Program-made: the position numbers and the translations under genes
Notes under the pieces: model-generated
The model's input: the letters and a program-made list of their open reading frames with translations, nothing else
Told to the model about the DNA's origin: nothing
The model's database searches: none
In this document: in pieces, positions 28,001-41,216 of the stretch
Position numbering within the stretch: the stretch's first letter is position 1
How the letters are laid out: each line of letters begins with the position of its first letter
NCBI GenBank assembly: GCA_037954235.1
Contig: JBBMOA010000002.1
Span: 10,022,509-10,086,508 of the forward strand
Origin: Aulostomus chinensis
Lineage: Eukaryota > Chordata > Actinopteri > Syngnathiformes > Aulostomidae
Length of the DNA: 64,000 bases
Direction: 5' to 3'

Positions 28001-31000
28001 GTTGCTCGCTCTGATTGGAGGGCATTAAGTCAGAAATACTGATGACCTGCAGCTCTTTGTGTATTTTGTTTATTGATAAAGGTTTCGCTTTTGCATGGCC
28101 CCAGGTCTTCTTTTGGTTGCTGGTGTTTGAGTTGAAGATAAATTACTGACTTAGTGAGGTGGCTGGCCTTGGACTTAGAGCTGCTCGATCAGTGCTTTGA
28201 AGAACTAATCAGTTTATTCCGTAGCTATCACACGGAATCATTCTTTCTAATATTGCTTGATTGTGTACATCTCGCTTAGACCCAGTGATATGCATCAAGA
28301 CGCGTATCCAGTTAATTAAGTTCCAGTTAAGGCGTCACTTTTTTTATCCAGTCAGTCATCATCCTAGTCTCGAGCCATGAATCCAGCGAATAACTGATAT
28401 TGTTCCTTCTTCCTGTTGGTGTCGACACACCCTCTGGCACATGAGGCAGGCATCTACGGAGCTTGCAGCAAAGGGATTCTTTCTTATTTTGTGATTCAGT
28501 GACAACATACTTGAAATCAGCTGATTCCCTCTGCGTCTCTCTTCCTCAGAGTGACTCCTTTGTTGTTTTCTTGTCTCTGCTCCTCCACTGCTAAGCACGG
28601 ACACTTCTCCTCCCTCCGCCCACCTCTCACTACTCCCTCACCGCCACCTGCTCTCTGTTATAATTTGACCTGCTAGTTTTAGCCAGGTGGACATCTTTGT
28701 CCACATCCCCCACTCTGAACAAACAATACGCCTGCACTTTGTGTCCCGTGTGTGTCTCCCGTGAATCAGGTACCCCGCTCACGCCTGCCAGACTTGAATT
28801 ATGTTGAAGCGTGGCCAGGATTACACGCTGACAGTCGGCTGCCTTACAGTCCAGGGAGATAAGCCCGGGACTTGCCACGGGGATAAAGTTGTCTTCGCCC
28901 ACCAGAGAAATCAATGGGGGTGAACTGCATCTAAACACCCAGCGGATGCAAGTTGGCTAATATTCATTAGTGGTCATAATCTGTGTCTTGAACACTGCCA
29001 GCTGTGGTTAAAAGTAGCTGCACTGATTATTCCCATTTGTGGGTGTTTGGAATGGAAAAAGGTCAGTTGTCAGCTGTTAGCATATGTACAGTGCCTTTGC
29101 AGTTATTTATAGTGTAAATGCTCTTGGCTTTGAACTCCATTAGATTACACTGCGCTAGCACACAAAAGGAAAAGACATTTTCCTCAATGTTCATCTTGTC
29201 TTCATTTCATCTTGCTGCAGCAAAGTTACAACTTTGAGGGGTTGGAGATCAAAAATAGGAGCTGAGATTGCAGGCTGAATGTTCCTGAGCATTCCCCAGC
29301 CCGGGACAATATGGGTCAACAACTGCAAACAGATGTGGGTAAATGGGAACACAAATGACCAAAGTGGACCTCAATGAGACTTAATTATGTCGTCTAATTC
29401 AGGCTGTGTAAGTGCTTGTAATGTCCCTTGTGTAGCTGCCACATTCTGACTTGTCGTCTTCTGGAAGTGTTTATCATCATTAGCTTTTTCATGGGAAATT
29501 GTTTTTCTTTTTTTTTTTTTAAATTAAAGAAAAAGTCAGTTGCTTTGAATCTAGCCTACATGGACAGCAGTAGGAATGTTTGTTGCTAAATCCGACATAT
29601 TACTGTTGTTTCATCAGAGTGGCCCATCCTTTCCTCACGCACTTTAAATACAACCGCTAATAGCCATGATGATGACAGCCGGCCGACCGGCTGGCCGGCC
29701 ACACGAATATGCAAGTGTTAGTCAGCTGCCAAGGATATGCTGTTTTATCATCGCATGTCATCTATAGACTGTGCAGCAGCCATTTGCTGACTTTTTCCAG
29801 GCACATGATTATGTGAAGCGTTTATGCATGATATTCCAGTAGGTGGCAATTACAGCTTGGAGAGGAAACGAGTCACATTTTTCAACTCTGAGGTTGTGCT
29901 CAGCTCGACAAAGCACTGCATGGACATTATATATGTGTGCTAAGCAAGGTGCCTCTGACATGTAGGTGAGTTTTACAGGTTGTTTCTCGCTTCGAAAAAG
30001 AAAAGCGAGTGAAAGCCACAGCATGGTTGTTGTTGTTTTTTGTAATCCAAAGGCTTCTTCTCAGCCTGGACACTCTAACTAGGGTCCCACTTGCCACAAA
30101 TACCTGAAAAGCTCCTGAAATCTGAAATTGCAGACACTGGCATTTAACAAGAGTAAACAACAGAGAAGTAGAATGCTGTTTGCCCTTTTTACCCGCTGCT
30201 CCTATTTGCTTATTAGTCTTTTAAAGTGAAGCACTTTGATGTCTGCTCTTAAATTGCTATATGAATAAAACTTTGCTTCTTTTTTTCCCCCTCCTTTTTG
30301 CATTTTTATATTTGCATACATTTAGAGATGCACTTTCATTTGTATATGAATACTTTATTCTCCTTCCATTCGCTCTGCTGGCTTCGATATGGAAATCTCC
30401 CCCTGTCCCTCCATCTCTTTTCTCGATGCCTCTTCATTCCCAGCGCTCACATGAATAATGATTTGACATTTTGCCTCCTACTGCCAAAGCCAAGTACGTC
30501 ACTAGAGAGCCTGGAAGCTCGTTTGGATGTACAAGCTCTGAGCTCTCCTGCTGCTTTAGCCACAAATGTTGCAAGTGAATTACACTAAGATGAATGAAAG
30601 GGAGACCTTTGACTAAGTATGTAGCCAACCGCCGCTAAGAGATTTCACAATGTAGAACCATCGATTGTTGCTGCAGCTACATGAATTGTAACATTTTTAT
30701 CCTGCAAGCGGGTACTCCAAGCTTTGTTGAAACACAAATTTCTGATGTTGTAACGTGAACTTAAACAGGCATGTAGTCCTCCACAATCCCTCCATCGCTT
30801 TCATCTTTCTCCTTCATTTTCTCCATCTTGCTCCACGCCTTTCACTATTCCCCTTATCCAGCCATGCTGCCATTAGTTCCCCCTCCCCCCTGTTAAACCT
30901 GTGGCAGCAAACAGAAGAGTCCTGTCCTCCCCTCCCATCAGAGGTAGGAGAACCCTGCTGAGAGACGGAGATGTCTCATTGCTGCCTGAGTGCTCTGTCT

Positions 31001-34000
31001 CCTCCATCACTCTGTGTATTTATGAGAGCAAACATCAGGGGTGCAGGCAGGATAAAGTGACGTGTGCTGTCCTCACAGCTCAAGCTTGACAAGACAAAGG
31101 CATGCACAGGGACATAGTGCAAAGAATGCTGTTGTACTTTTTGTAATGGATAAATCAGCTACTTCCAACAGTGTTAAACACCAGGCTAGACTAAGATATG
31201 CAACATTATTTGATGGCGCACTGACTTGTAATAAAGAGAATGCTGTGTCTTTCATTCCTCCTCTGAGCTCCCAGCATCTGCTTCTTTGTTAGGGCCTGTT
31301 CTCAGGTGATCCATGCTGCCCTCCCCCACACGCAGTACATTCCCTGGTCTTGTCTCAGTTGGTAGAGTTGGGCTTCGGCACAACACAGTCGCATGCAACA
31401 TGGACAGCAGTAGACACAAAATTGTCCAGGTATACAAACAATGCTGCTGCACTTGATAAAGGCATGGAAATATTACATGCAGCTGTTCTTCCATCTGCCA
31501 TTCTTATACGTTCAAACCATGGAGCACATCTACAGTTCCTGGATCAGTAGAGCCTGACAGGGTGGATTTTTACTCTCCTGTATTATCACTTTGTTAGTTT
31601 GAGTCCTGTTTTTACCTTCTGCTTAGTTGTGAAATCCTTAGTTCTTACTTTAATCAGATTATTTTACATATTATTACTTTGCTCTCCAGATTATCTGATC
31701 TGCATATTTTTATTAAATCTTAACATTTATCATGGACAGTGGTCTCTTTTGGTGTGATTTGTTGATGACATCTCTTGTTGTTTCTCTTTTTTAACGCTAT
31801 ATAATGAATGACTTGGAGGAGCTGACATGGAGGACATAAGATGACCAGACTTTACCCTTATTGAGGCAGCCGCTACTCAGCAAAAGTACATAATTCTACC
31901 AGAACAACCTCAAGTAGATGAAATCCAATGTCCTGTCTGTTATTCTGGTTGAGGACAGACACGTTTGATGAAGACTGTGCTTAAGAAGTCATTGAGATGT
32001 ATTTAGATGCCATCAGTTTGTGTTTGTTTAACCTCACTTGAGACAGCAAATTTCTTCAGTGTTTGCACCTCATATACATTTAATTTTCAAGGTAGTTTAA
32101 TAGCATCTACACGTTTCTGTTAACACTCAATCCAGGCAGAGGGAAAAAAAAAAAAAAAACCTCCACCAAAGCCATTAAATACTGTTGAGTGTAAAACGAA
32201 CACAACCTGTCCAGAGAGAACTGTTTGGACCGAGCTGGCTGCCAGAAACAATTCTGCTCACACGCTGACCAAAAACCAGAGAAAGCTCCCAACTCCTTCC
32301 CTTAATGTACAAAATGTTGTGCTAAGCCTGAAAACAGATCTTTTTTTCCCTGAGAAAACTGATATGTACATTTTATTTTTTCCATAACCCAGGCAGGCTC
32401 TCAAATCTTAAAACACAAGCATTAATTATTTCCACATGGATGCCTGATACACTGGAGAGTTGGGAACACAGCAGCCCCCCTCTATTGTTGTGTCTACGTG
32501 CAAACATGCAACCAGAACAGTTTTCTGAACAAATATGTTTTTTCTTGGAACTTTTATTGTTGTCCTCTTCTGATACAAATCAATAAGGATACGAAATGAA
32601 AGGAAGCAAGATAAGAGAGGGAGCGCTCCGCTGTCGGGGTGATCTAGTGCCGAAGAGACTCGCTGGTGTGGAGGAAAGAAAAAGACTTGAATCCGTGTAA
32701 TATAAAATGTAACTAGATCATGAGTGAATAGCAAAGACACAATTTCAGTTTGATTAGACAAAGCAAAAATAATTTAGAAAAAAATTGCAAAAATGCAGAC
32801 AGACCACAGATGGGGGGGGGGGGGGTCTTTACTCCACTGTTATTCCTCCTTCGCATCAAAAAGTGAGAATAGGCTGCTCAAAGATCCTTCCCTGCAGCTA
32901 AAACTCACCAGCGCCGAATGAAAGCTCAGGCCTACCTCTGGGAATACAGTGCACTCCATCATCCTTTAGCGGGGTCATGGCCAGGCCAGCAGGAGCCAAT
33001 GTGTAATGTTGTGAGCGTGTGAATATGTCAGCACAGCGCACGCCTGCACACCACATTCTCCGTCGTCCCAGACTGCACCCTAAGTGTAGCTTCCAAGAGC
33101 CAGCATCAGTGTGAATATGTGACCGTTAAAAGCATGTCACGCCCTGCTGGGATTCACAGTCCTGTGCACATATGGTCACACTTCTTTTACTGATTGGTAT
33201 GACTAAAGGTTTATCCTGAAATCTAAAACACGCCCTGTCAAACAGCAGCTCCCAATTTTCATGTCTCTTTGTTTGTAACGGGGGGAATAAAACACCTCAT
33301 TGCAAGCACCCTGCAAGAATAGCATCCTTCATAACCTTTGTGTTTAATGTTACAACATTACATACCCCGATTCTATGTTTCCAGGTCATTATTTGTGGAA
33401 GGTGTATCAGTTTTCTATAAATGGACAATTTCCAAACTTAATATTAGAGTGAATGAGCATAACCTTATTTCCCTTCAGTGTGATACAACAGAATAGACAT
33501 AAAACAACCCACAAAGGAAGATGAGCCTGCCGTAAGCATTCCGCAGAAGCTAATAAGCTCCAACTAGAGACTTAAATTGCCTGAGAAAACATACCTGAAT
33601 CCCTCTCACAAAAATAATTGCTAAAACACCAGAATAACTGTCCTCCAACAGCAAAATCTACTATTCAGGACATGTAGCCTCACATGGCGGGCGCCATTAT
33701 TCTGAGCACCTTATCTTTACTTAGTGTTTGCTGATTGCTTGTGGGTTGCGGTTGATTAAACATATAAGATAATATTGTTGTTTTATTTTGGAGAATTGTA
33801 GTGATATCTATAAAAGCTTGTGATCATGAAAAAGCAATGTAGAGACACATCACGGGCATGAAACGTTGAATATGAATTATATGTAAATGTGAAGATATTA
33901 CATTAAATTCTGCCTCATAGCAAAATTTATTAAAATTCAAATTTGGGGATAGAGTCTCAAATTTGCACACAGTGTCTTAAGTGAAATACACACACTCTCT

Positions 34001-34150
34001 ATTCTGTGTGTTTCCTCACTGGAGGCTGCAGGAAGCTGATCAGAGGGATTGCAGCCTCAATTGATTGTGGAAAGCTGAAATCAGCCTCCACCAAATTGTT
34101 GTTTGTACAGACGCTGATGGTAGACTTGTGGCTATTTCAGAAATGCTGCC

Positions 34151-34183
<33 letters not shown>

Positions 34184-37098
34184 CACATGCACGCATTTAC
34201 AGGCAGAGGTTCTCACCACAGAACTCTTCTATGGGTTGTTTACTCAAGCGTGGTGAAGGGCTTTGCTTCATTTATAAATGGTCTGTCGCCTAAGTGCTAA
34301 CTGTGAAATGTTATGGGTGCCACTTTAGCTCTTGTTTTGCACTGCAATGAGAAAAAAGGAATAAAATAGTTTTTGGTACCTGCGTCAGTGCTGCCTTTTG
34401 AAGGTCAGACTTGTTATAAACACCAGTTTAGGTCTTACTGCATGCATCTGCATGATTTAAATACACACCTCACTAACACATTCCCTTATTACATCTCACA
34501 CACTCGTCCAGGATGCCAATCTAACGCCTTTGGACCTGGTCAGTCCTCTGGGGGCAGTAATTAAAAATACCACACGGCACAAAAACACCACTCTCCCTTC
34601 ACAGCTTTCCTGTAACTGCAGGCAGTTGACCCCTGTGAGCTTTTATTTTTCCTGTTAGCACCCATCCCCTGCCTCCGCTGCACCTCCTAGTTTCCATAAG
34701 CTAAAAGTAGAACAGGGACTAACATCACAGTGGGCTTTGGACCCCCTTGTGCCCACTCGTGTAGTGCAATTTACGAATCTCAATGGGTCGAAACCCTGGG
34801 GGGCCACTTATTGGTGGAAGTCTGATTAGCTGGACTGTTTGTTAGCGTGCCCCCCACGGTGGCTACAGCTGCCCCAGCTTCTGCAAACATCTTATTTGAC
34901 CTTTACAGCCCTTTCCTGGTTGTTTAGTTTCTCTGGTCATGACATGTTGAAGGTGCCACAAACACAAAGTGCTTTCTCTGAAATCAGTCGCCTGATTCTG
35001 TGCCTCTGTGAATTGTATTTGTGTACCTCCACGGTAATGAGATACACAGGAAGGCAGAGCAGAAAGAAAATCATGTTTCTTGTCCCAGGCTTTGGGGGTG
35101 AAATGCTCTGAGATGTGCAGCATCGCCGGCTGTTTTGATCTGCTAGAAAACCGAGCCCAAGAGGCTTTGCTCCTGTTGTACAGCCAGCGAGTGATGCATA
35201 TGATGTGTGTGTGTGTGTGTGTGTGTGTGGGGGGGGGGGGTTTACATTGTATAAGATAGCCTTACATCTTCATTTGCATACCTAATGCAGGCAAGCAGCT
35301 GTTGATCTCATGACAGTGCATGTGTGCAAATATATGTGTGCAAATATATGTGTGTTGAAGCAAGATGTTCCAGGGAACAGCCCAGATTAACTCACCAGTG
35401 GCTCCTGGATCAAGGCGCTACATGTATCTGTAGAGAAGGGATGCTCTGTGTATATTTAGTGGCTGATTAAATTTTTATGCTCCTATCTCCATTCAATTAC
35501 ACTCATTATTTTCACATGTTTGTTTTAGGTTCCCTGTATGTTTGGGGATCAGTGTATCCTCTGGGTTTTTCTGTCTCAGTAGAATGTATGGAAAATGCTT
35601 CATGTTCCCACACAGTTAATATAGAAAGCCCACAGCAAGGATTGTCGCGTTTATGGAAACCAAATTACCAGAGGAAATTGCTGGAGGTCCCAGCAGTTGA
35701 TGCACAGACGGACCATCAACCAATCCAAAGCGTATTTCAGACACCATTCACGTTATTGTTTATGTAGACCTACAGGGATACCCAGACTGTTGATTTTCGA
35801 TAGGAACAGTGAGATTACAGCTTTTCTAATTGCTTAACAAGAACATACCAACGCTTTGGGGCGTTTTGTTGCTCACACTAGTCCATCATTAGAAGTAAAA
35901 ACGCCCCCCTCTCCTCGTCGCTGCACTTGTGTCATCACCACATGGCATCCAGGTGTCCCATGAATCTGTCTGATATGTCCCCTTACATCTCACTTCTTCT
36001 CCACCACATTGGGACAGTTAAGACATTGATGAGACTTCAAAAATGTCTGTGACCCACCAACAAATGATATCAGCGATTTGATCTGTGCTTCATGAGACAG
36101 AGCAGGTGTTTGTGTTTTATGGGAGCATGCTGAAATAATAGTCTTTTGTTGGCAGCAACATCAGAAGCTTGAAGCTTTTTGGATAGGCCCTCTCCCACCG
36201 CTGTTGGAACAAGTTCAATCTGCAGTTACTCAAATGACCCCACAGTACACACAGGTATTATGAGCCTCTGTTACTGTCGGTAAAACCGGGTCTACACAGC
36301 CGCTTCCATCACTTCCAATATTGGAAGCATATGACAAGTGGTTGGAGCTCCACCATCAACAATATACGTTGAGTCAATAACAGCGTGTTGCCTCCATCGG
36401 TGTGTTCAAGCAGCGACAAACTAGTGTTGATCAGACAATGTTCTGTTTGAGAAACAGACTGGAGTAACAAATGTGTCAGGAGCCTGGTCACTGTCCTCCA
36501 TGCTGCTGCTACCACAGCTACCAAAGTCTTTATACAAGCCCAGGATGCTGCACTTTACTCTTTAGACAAAGACGTTTACTTTTTTCCTGGTGTGTTGACT
36601 GCATTCACGAATGTGACGTACTTGGAAAAGACAAAACAGACAAACCAAACCTCTCGTCTACTCTCAGCGGGAACAGCATCATTCAGCTTTTTAAAGCAGG
36701 CTTATCACGTGTGGGCGGATGTGCGCACTGGAAAGTGGGATATGTGGCCGTATCTGAGTGCTGACCTGTGACATTCTGGTGTGTCCCCCTGGAAAGAGCA
36801 AAACGCCTGAATATTGAGGACATGACAAGTAGAACATTCAGTCCTTTTGACATTGCCATCTATTACTTTGTACAGCTTTTAATTAATAAAAGCATACTTC
36901 TCTCTTGAGGAACGTGCCAGATTTGAAACATTTTCCGATCTTAGTTAACATGCCCCAGAAAGTGATTGGGAGAGTGGAGACGATGATGTTTGACATTTCT
37001 GGAAAATCCGTGCAAGACTTTGTCTTTTTGATGTGTGCCAGGTAGTTGGAGCACTTCATCAGCATGAGCGTTGGTGAGGTTGGAGCTGGCTGATTATC

Positions 37099-37147
<49 letters not shown>

Positions 37148-40100
37148 TGCAACTGATCTGTTCCATCCATTTGATTAAGCAGCTGCGTCAGTTCCACGTC
37201 TGAAGACGATACAGAGAACGACAAAAAGACAAAGCTTGTATTCTATTCCCAGAAAAGGTGTGGCTACATGACAAAACTGAGCCAGTTAAAACATTTTCCT
37301 CTCTGCATAAAATGTTGTTTGTATTCTGCTTTGTAAGTTTTAACAATTGTGATATACATTGAATTATATATTATTATCTGTTATTTCTGTTGACAAAGTA
37401 CTGGAAGAAGTGAGGAGAACAAAGAGCCTTTTATATTTTCGTGTGCCTCCCTATTCCATTTTTCACCACTCACTTTGTCTCTACTTGAAACATTTGTGTT
37501 CTCTTTCTGACTCGGTTTCCTTTGTCGGCACATTAAGGAGCTGCTCAGATGTCATGAGCTGTCAGCCTTGCTCATCTCTCCAGTCGTATCGTGAAAGAGA
37601 GCGATGGAGAAAAACAGTCACAGTTGTCAGCAGTTACTCTCAGCTACTACTCTTTTTCCACTTTATTTCCTAGCGTATCTACAGTATAAAGCAGCCGAGA
37701 TGTTATTATACATTTTACATTTAACTGGAAAAATGTTCCTGTGCCTTTTTTTTATCCTTTTCTGGAGGGAACTTATGACATCTGTCTGTTCACCATCAAG
37801 CACTTGAACCACAAGCTTTTTAAATCAATTAAAAGAATCGCCAGCCAGCTTTGTGTTGGTTTTCTGAAGGCTGTGGACCATTCCTTTGACCACACTCTGT
37901 TTTTATGTTCAATTATGTTCACACAACCAGTAATGGAACATTTGCATTGTGGTGGTGCTGGATATGGAAACTAATCTGAAGAAAACGCCTTTTTGCAAGA
38001 ACCTAGCCTGCTGAGTAGTTAAGAGAGCTGTGTGCTTCTGGCAGATATCTAAGATCAGAAGATATCTGCTCTCTTGGCAGTCTGACCAGTGAGGCTCTTT
38101 TTCTGTGTACTCAGACCAGATGATGAAAAGTACTTGGTGTAACTTCTCAGCAACTCACAGGGGAACATGGCGAAGGATTACAGAGTTAGCAGCACAATTT
38201 TTTTCGCCTCCTCAACTTTTATTTACACCATACTGTTCATACACTCCATCATCATAAAAATAAACATCTCCCATTTTCTTTTACATTTTGGGTACATTTT
38301 ATGATCAAATATAAGAATAAAAAAAGGAAACAGAATAAGGGAAGAAGCTACAACAGTAAACCAAGTACTTGACTATAATGAATACAAGAAAAATGATAAA
38401 AGACAATATAAACATGATGAGGTAGCGGTTTTCCTTGTTTTTAGCTCTTTGTTTTGATGTATTTTCTTTTTCCCATCATTTATGAAAGTGACCTTTCGGC
38501 CAAATATTACTTCTGCATCCAGCAGCCTTTCAACATCCTCCCAGTGTCCCTGCAACAGGCCGGCTTGAGTGTGAGGGGTCTCCTTGGTGGCAGCAACCCC
38601 TCCAACATTATCCTGAAGATTTGCCTTACCTAGCAATTATAACTGCCGCTCTCATATATCTGTCTCTAATCTATCAGTTGGAGCTGTTTTTTATTTTATG
38701 AACAGGCAAAACAGTTTCATCCTGTTCATTTTCAGTACAACCTAAGTTTTAATCAGAATGTAAACGCTTCTCCAATTTCAGATCTGTTTCCTTTCACTTG
38801 TGTTGAATATTAAGACGAATGCTTCGCTGAGTACGTCTCTTTGTCTTGACGGTTTTGCGTATTGGTTGGCCAGATTTATTATGCAGATCTAAAGTAACCT
38901 TCCTCGTTAAGGCTTAATGCCAGCCATTCATTAACTCTGGCACAGAGACTAATGATACTATTAATCAGCTATGAATAGAGCTTGGCAGTGGCGGTGGGAC
39001 GCTGACACCTCCTTACTGGAACAACCCCAGGCCCGCATGTACAAGACAGATTGTCAGAAGGACACGGAAAAAACATTACCTACGGATGACAAGGTGTATG
39101 AACACGGAAACGTCATCAAACAGTGTTTTGCCCCTTCCCACGATGCTCTGCTCTGTCTGTTTGTCTGCTCACCGATTTTTACCAGAGAGTAGGATTAGAA
39201 ATGTTAGACATCTGAGTGCTTATTTCTGCTCCTTTGTGTGAGATCGACAATGTGAAAGGATACTGGTGGACAGATGCAAATGGAAAATGAAGGCAGTGAA
39301 CAAATGTCTGCAAAGTACAGTTCAACATGCATCCAGGGCCATTTTAAAAAACCTCCTGTGTCTTTGTGGAGCCTTTTCCTGTGTCGTGGTGCACTAAAAG
39401 GGTTTTTTACAACTGTGAGTGTGTGTAGTACAAGTAGCAAATAAGCCAAGTCGATGGTCGGATTTTCTTTTTGGATTTGCCTACATCTTAGAGTTCTGTA
39501 CGTCTCATTCTTCTGTCTTCAGCGCTGCTGCAGACGGAGCAAAACTAACAGAACATACAAGCGTTTTTGAAACATTATTTCAACATGTTACTTTATCTGT
39601 GTTGGTATACTAATTAAAAGAGAAGGCTTGCTTTAAAAGACCATTTTCTGATTAGTTTCAGGCCCTCCTTATGAGCGAGTCACGGTTCGCCGCTGTTCAG
39701 TTCAAGCTACAGCAAAACGGATTCATTATATTCATTTAAAAAACTTCCATTCAACCAGATTAAGCTAATCCTGATTTTAAAGGGGCAATAGCTGTCAGAG
39801 TAGAGCCGATATTCTTTGCCCTCAAAAGCAGCTGATTGACTGTCCTTGGATCATCCTGATAGCTTGTGGATCTGCTTAATAAATACACAAGTAGCTAATT
39901 TGATTTTTTTTTTTTTTAAATACTGCTGTCACAGACGTGGCTTGTTTATTTCAGAGCCACGCCACCCCTCACTTTGATTGTTTCAGTTTTCCTCTGAAAG
40001 TGAGCATCTGTGCAAGCCTTTGCTGCATTTATTAGACATTTTTGGTCTGGATAAAGTTTCCCAATAGCTCTTTGTCTCAGGCTGTGTGCCGCCAACTCCA

Positions 40101-40365
40101 TGACATCAACCAGTCAAAAAGCTTTTGGTTTTAAAGACACGGAATCGTGCCTGAGGTTTGTCTGTTCTGGTCCAAAGTAAAAAGATGCTGTATTTCTTTC
40201 AGCACTGACAAATTGCCCTATTTCTGACACATCGTTGCATGTTTGTGTAAATGTGGGTCCCTGTAGTCCTGACTACTAATATAGGAGGCATGTTCTGACC
40301 ATCAAACTAGTTTGGCTCATCCTGTAGGCCTGGTTCCCTCATGGCAGCCCCCGTCATATCACTGC

Positions 40366-40417
<52 letters not shown>

Positions 40418-41175
40418 TCTCTATTTGATGACGGTGGTTTAGCATCTGCAGAATGAGACTCAATAAAGAGCCAATTACAGATTTTGAATTTGAAATGGAC
40501 ATGGGACTTCAAGTGCTTTCCTGCAGCTTTAAGGGTGATTGGGACCAGTGTCCTAAACAAGGGAACCCATTATTATGGATGGGCGATACCATAGATGTTC
40601 TTTTTGATCCAATACCAAGTTAGCGAGGCAAATATCCCAGTATGTGGGGACCCAAGAGCATCCACCCATCCCTACTGATCAGGTTGGTGTAGACAGAAAA
40701 CCAGCACAAGCACCAGTCACTGGTCTCACTCGCTTAAGAACCAACTAAAGGCAAGTCCCAAAAAATAAGATAGTTGTAGAGCTGTATATTAGCCTCTAAA
40801 TTTTAGAAATTATTAATTATGGGCTTGGGATTGTGTCTGTTTTTATTGGGGCTGGTGAGTGATCAGATTCCTGCATGGACTCTCCAGAAAATTCAGATTT
40901 TTATAAATATGATGGGATAAAACTGTATTATTTCCATAGCCAGGAAATTCATGTGACAGCAGAAGATTTATAAATACAATCCAGTTTAAAAAAAAGAAAA
41001 AACAAAATCGGATATACAGACTTAATGATACAGAAACAGTTATACACTTTACATTAAACACCCATCACTGTGTGAAGACATACATAAGTTCAGTGTTTAC
41101 AATGTGAAGCTGAAGTTCAAGAGGTTTGTGCAGATACAAGTGGTTAGGTACTGATCATCAAGGTTATTCACGGCA

Positions 41176-41216
<41 letters not shown>

